Source of the DNA: Pomacea canaliculata
Taxonomy: Eukaryota; Mollusca; Gastropoda; Architaenioglossa; Ampullariidae
Assembly: GCF_003073045.1 (NCBI RefSeq)
Contig: NC_037601.1
Span: 11,767,807-11,831,806, forward strand
Direction: 5' to 3'
DNA: 64,000 nucleotides
Position 1 is the stretch's first letter. Each line of letters begins with the position of its first letter. Made by a program: the position numbers and the translations under genes. The notes beneath the pieces are model-generated. The model was not told the origin of the DNA. It saw nothing but the letters and a program-made list of their open reading frames with translations, and searched no databases. This document shows, piece by piece, positions 61,901 through 64,000 of the stretch.

Positions 61901-63144
61901 ATGCTAACTATAACAGCACAGCTCAGGCAGCTCAGGCAGCTCAGGCATCGACATCAGCAAACCAGGAAGAACAAGAAGACATTGTTGTGGCAAGTCTGGA
62001 GAGACCAAGAAGAAAGTCTAAACGATCCCCTATCATGTCATTCTTTGTCTACCTTCTGAAACAGAGCTACATTATTACACTTATTGTGATGATGGTAAGA
62101 ATGCTAATTAGGTGTAGGTGGGTGGGCGGTGTGTGCGTGCATGCCTGTGTGTGCATGTGCATATCTGTGTGTATGTGTATGCTTGCAGGCATTTAATTTT
62201 ATTGTTTGCATATAGTGTTTTATTAATACAATAAAATAAATGACTCTTTGTTCACAAAAAGTTTGAAAAGAAAAGCTGTAGTCCATAAAATGAGACTGAT
62301 GGTCTTCAGTAGTGAACAGTATTGTGCACATTTTTGGCCAGTGCTATGATCTTTTATTATAATTAGAAGAAAATTGAAAAAAATTTATTTTCACAAATCT
62401 TGGCCCAGTATTTAAGTAATTAGAATAGCCTAACCAAATTCTTTTTAAAAATAATGTTTACCTGTTGTACATCAAGTCAAAACTTTTTCCCTTTATAAAA
62501 ACAAATGTTAGACCAGTTCTGGACAAAAACATTGTCAGCAGTTGACCTTTGTGGGGAAAATACAGTTTCTTGGCCATTTTACAGGGATGGAGTATCAAGT
62601 TCCACAGTTGGATGGCTTTTGTGCTGCTGCTGGCTGCCTGTCTTCTGTGGATGATGCCGAACTCTCGCCGGGCCACACTGGTGGCCTCCCCTATGCTTGT
62701 GCTGTATGCAGTATGCCTGTTCCTGGCTACCTACATCTACAACATCAACCTTCCTGAGTTGCCATCACAATTTGGCGAGGTGCAAGCCCGTGAAATAGGA
62801 CTAATACGATCGAGTGTAGCACCAGAAGACCTTGCTATTCAGGTAAGTCCGGAGACTGTGTTTTAGCTCAAGCTATAGAGCACCTTTTTTTGCTTAACAG
62901 GGTAAAACTTAAAATTGTCAAACAATTTTTAAGCTCTATTATCAACAGTATGAATGAATTTTCTAATGCTCATGTGGATGTGCTTTTGTTTTTTTTCTTG
63001 GCAGCTGTGCTTCTTAATGTTCTTCTTCATGACCCTGCGTCAGTTCATGCAAGAGCGCAGCTCGCCTAGTGAAGGTGCTTTTGCTGACAGCTACCAGCTA
63101 GAGTCTCGTGAAGAGCAACAGCGCCCGAGCTTTTCTGCACGTAG
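28936..63144 (+). CDS. PIEZO: PIEZO mechanosensitive channel, N-terminal 559 codons (continues off window)
   Basis: Twelve exons in phase: 28936-29008, 30374-30469, 43530-43649, 48380-48422, 50343-50589, 51386-51576, 52117-52276, 52653-52727, 59709-59765, 61876-62094, 62585-62842 and 63005-63144 (ends in phase 2). PIEZO proteins form trimeric mechanically gated cation channels in the plasma membrane. The visible part is the first transmembrane helical units of the blade. It includes RLLLPVTLLA (exon 1), NALSFLYLVCLLVTPLL (exon 2), CSKVEQLSRQLG (exons 3-4), LGLTGVVRTDC (exon 7), the acidic low-complexity loop (exons 8-10), FFVYLLKQSYIITLIVMMGW then FHSWMAFVLLL (exons 10-11) and FFFMTLRQFMQERS (exon 12). 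Each has a counterpart in human PIEZO1 in the same order. Exon 8 could also end at 52754 (GAAGAG|GTTTGG), adding nine residues in frame. A small exon within the 7 kb intron 8 could have been missed. Confidence 0.93.
29482..30153 (+). mobile_element. Tigger/pogo-type DNA transposon, internally deleted
   Basis: It begins CAGGTAGTCCTCGGGTTACG and ends with the reverse complement of CAGGTAGTCTTACGCGG, so the ends are inverted repeats of at least 9 bp. Sub-terminal TTACGAC/GACTTACG motifs are typical of Tigger elements. An AUG at 29884 starts MAPKRKVDSSDNSASKKRKA and continues to EVKVDIIR. This is the N-terminal start of Tigger transposases just before the CENP-B-like helix-turn-helix. The frame then runs into unrelated sequence, so the catalytic region is gone. 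The right flank is TA; the left flank is TATG, not an exact TA. Confidence 0.8.
29884..29978 (+). pseudogene. Truncated Tigger transposase N-terminus
   Basis: About 31 codons of recognisable transposase start lie within the transposon at 29482-30153. There is a nuclear-localisation-like KKRK patch and the EVKVDIIR start of the DNA-binding domain. Homology ends near 29978, where the internal deletion joins the 3' part of the element. It cannot encode an active enzyme. Confidence 0.75.
35470..35645 (+). mobile_element. tRNA-derived SINE, family A, copy 4
   Basis: The family order is kept: CTGTCACCAATGCAGTG, GTTGGCTTTCCTGAGTTC, TTTCTCTGCATATGACAT, TGTTTACAGGGCTGGCTGCC and TAAAACACC. The first part of the head, with box A, is missing or replaced before 35475. 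It lies in PIEZO intron 2, in the orientation of the gene. Confidence 0.75.
38812..39140 (-). repeat. Two related LINE-tail-like repeats in tandem
   Basis: Both units contain TTAGGCCATCGGCCC on the plus strand, at 38831-38845 and 39064-39078, about 233 bp apart. Read on the minus strand, the first unit ends GGCCTAAACAATAAAATATT then CGATTCGA. A polyadenylation-like AATAAA next to a short repeated tail is a usual 3' end for a non-LTR retrotransposon. No coding part is attached. Confidence 0.45.
41412..41480 (+). repeat. Short dispersed repeat, second copy
   Basis: AATAATAATGGCACTTATAT is followed by AGCCCAC and then CAATGCGCTTTA. It has the same arrangement as 4437-4510. Confidence 0.4.
42201..42247 (+). 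repeat. Tandem duplication of about 23 bp
   Basis: CAAGGTATTTCCTAGCTCAG is followed at once by CAAGGTATTTCCTAGCACAG, in PIEZO intron 2. Confidence 0.8.
43650..48379 (+). other. PIEZO intron 3 (4.7 kb)
   Basis: The intron is bounded by GTGAGT and TTTCAG. It holds the long-TIR MITE at 43893-44275. A C-rich block at about 46204-46500 has a 96-codon plus-strand frame rich in Pro, Ser and Leu without family resemblance. The remainder shows nothing I recognise. Confidence 0.75.
43893..44275. mobile_element. Long-TIR MITE flanked by TTAA
   Basis: The left end (43893-43990) and right end (about 44173-44275) are imperfect inverted repeats of about 100 bp. Shared blocks include CTGAAYGG, a poly-T run, GATATCAGTAT, TGTAAATTTCAGC and CCAAAACCCATCCGTTAATT. 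TTAA abuts the left end (43889-43892) and lies at 44276-44279 on the right, as in piggyBac-type target sites. A second perfect 15-bp inverted repeat (43990-44004 with 44028-44042, TCTGCATTTCTCGTG) sits inside. There is no coding capacity. The superfamily is a guess from TTAA alone. Confidence 0.75.
48423..50342 (+). other. PIEZO intron 4
   Basis: The intron is bounded by GTATGC and TGTGCAG. Its second half is the decayed Penelope-like element; the first half is AT-rich with nothing else recognised. Confidence 0.75.
49130..50140 (+). pseudogene. Decayed Penelope-like retroelement (reverse transcriptase end and GIY-YIG start)
   Basis: On the plus strand, with several stops, the reading gives DKLIFSVYCKLSHTNTS, which resembles the GKLxxSVYRKPTHTD block of Penelope-type reverse transcriptases. 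Further on come NIPYTNGFTEAIFWE, then TTICRLVAPKDKTD, then KPDMIYHIECD and a GGN block. These resemble the LPYVxGxSE, LRxLLVxPKDKxP and VVYxIxCxxCxxxYIGET series leading into the GIY-YIG endonuclease. Order and spacing fit. The copy cannot be functional. Limits are approximate. Confidence 0.6.
54001..54062 (+). repeat. Two tandem copies of a 31-bp unit
   Basis: CAACCATTACTCGAGTGATA at 54001 and CAACCATTACTCGAGGGATG at 54032 start the two units, which differ at three positions. Confidence 0.85.
54331..54353. repeat. Perfect 10-bp hairpin with 3-base loop
   Basis: AAAAGCCTAG, loop TTG, CTAGGCTTTT. It lies in PIEZO intron 8. No role is evident. Confidence 0.7.
59766..61875 (+). other. PIEZO intron 9
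   Basis: The intron is bounded by GTGAGT and TTGCAG. It is AT-rich and holds one SINE (61487-61683) close to its 3' end. Confidence 0.75.
61487..61683 (+). mobile_element. tRNA-derived SINE, family A, copy 5 (best preserved head)
   Basis: A box A-like TGGCGCAACAGTTAGCAC (61497-61514) and a box B-like GGTTCAGATCT (61548-61558) show a tRNA-derived head. The shared body follows: TTTCTCTGCATGTGGCATCT, GTTTACAGGGCTGGCTGCCT, CACCTTAATTGGTGG and TAAAACACCAATTCCCCCTC. There are four other copies in the window. It lies about 190 bp upstream of PIEZO exon 10. Confidence 0.85.
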
Positions 63145-64000
63145 GTACACTGTGACCTATGAAAGTTCCTTTTTAATGACACATTTGTTGCTACTTTTTT
63201 ACACAAGCAGAAATTATTTGATGCAGATATTATTTACGTGTATTAAGAACTATTAGGTCCGTTTAAAATCTCTTCTGGTGAAAATGCTTCTTTTGTAGAA
63301 GAAATGAAAGATGTTGATTTAATATATAGTACATAGTGATTTAATTTCTTTTTCTTTTCATCATTCTTGTCCTCTTCAGTAAAAATTCAAGCAAACTGTC
63401 TTGAAACAAGTACCAATTGATCCACTTATAAGACTTCATTGTATTTTAATAAGATGGAACAAAGCCAGTTTTATCCAAAACCCCAAACTGGACCATTTCT
63501 AGGTCCATTTGTTTATCAACTTACATTTTAAAATGTCATACTCAGAATTTCTTACCTTCATGCATATAACTAAATTTTTACTATAAATTAGACTAACTTA
63601 TCATAACCGTGAGTTGGTGGCATAACTAGTTAATGATGAGTAGCAGAAGAGGGGAATTGAATGTTACATAAATGGCTGGATGAACATGGCTACAATTATA
63701 GGGCTAAGGTTAATAACTCTACATATTTTTTGGCTGATTGGTACAATAAACAGAGGTTACATCAAGTACAGTAGAATCCATTTTTTATTTATAATTTGAA
63801 TGGTAGTTGAGGTGTGTTATTATGGAGGGGGGAACAGAGTTTTCCACATTGTGATATGTGTACTTCAATTTTTATTTAATAAAGTAACAAAATTGAACTG
63901 CATAAAAAAATATATATAAACTATTTTTTTTTTAAAGTACTGCCACTATATTGTCAGTGGTTTTTTTTAACTGTTGTCACAGAGTTGTCTCAGTGGGTTT
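63145..64000 (+). other. Start of PIEZO intron 12
   Basis: The donor is CGTAG|GTACAC. The remaining 0.85 kb is AT-rich and I see no further exon before the window ends. Confidence 0.7.

Noticed and set aside
1..64000. CRISPR, operon, phage or toxin-antitoxin type systems
   Set aside because: The whole window has spliced metazoan genes and eukaryotic repeats. No regularly spaced repeats or bacterial gene arrangement were seen.

Overview
This is an animal nuclear genomic window: AT-rich DNA, GT-AG introns, a SINE, LINE, Penelope and DNA-transposon background, and protein families that are metazoan. Codon use and repeat style fit a lophotrochozoan, most likely a gastropod mollusc. That taxonomic guess is an inference; no marker in the window settles it.

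Five protein-coding genes can be assembled exon by exon, with splice phases that agree at every junction. From left to right: (1) ENTR1/SDCCAG3-like endosomal trafficking regulator, minus strand, 3' end off the window (173-2800). (2) Deoxynucleoside kinase of the TK2/dNK family, minus strand, complete, 10 exons, 266 aa (5389-12793). (3) ZFTRAF1/CYHR1 RING-TRAF zinc-finger protein, plus strand, complete, 4 exons, 349 aa (12827-16948). (4) A small multi-pass membrane protein that looks like TMEM276, minus strand, 189 aa in two coding exons plus a non-coding leader exon (26338-27414, leader to about 28.3 kb). (5) The N-terminal 559 codons or so of PIEZO, plus strand, 12 exons visible, continuing past the right edge (28936-63144 and beyond).

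The layout is two head-to-head pairs. The kinase and ZFTRAF1 start codons are only 33 bp apart on opposite strands, so their leaders must be extremely short or overlap. The TMEM276-like gene and PIEZO share about 0.65 kb of upstream DNA. Between the pairs, ZFTRAF1 and the TMEM276-like gene converge. Base-composition asymmetry and opposed AATAAA signals about 270 bp apart suggest very long 3' UTRs (roughly 5 kb and 4 kb) that almost meet.

The second half of the window is mostly PIEZO introns (intron 2 is 13 kb). They hold most of the mobile DNA: a deletion derivative of a Tigger/pogo transposon, a TTAA-flanked long-TIR MITE, a decayed Penelope-like element, LINE 3'-end fragments and tRNA-derived SINEs. 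The same SINE family also sits in the kinase gene and in the long UTRs. I found no bacterial-type operon, CRISPR array, rRNA or functional tRNA gene, and no viral gene. The most interesting points are the overlapping divergent promoter, a possible mitochondrial alternative first exon for the kinase, duplicated short motifs in ENTR1, and the ZFTRAF1-TMEM276 neighbourhood.
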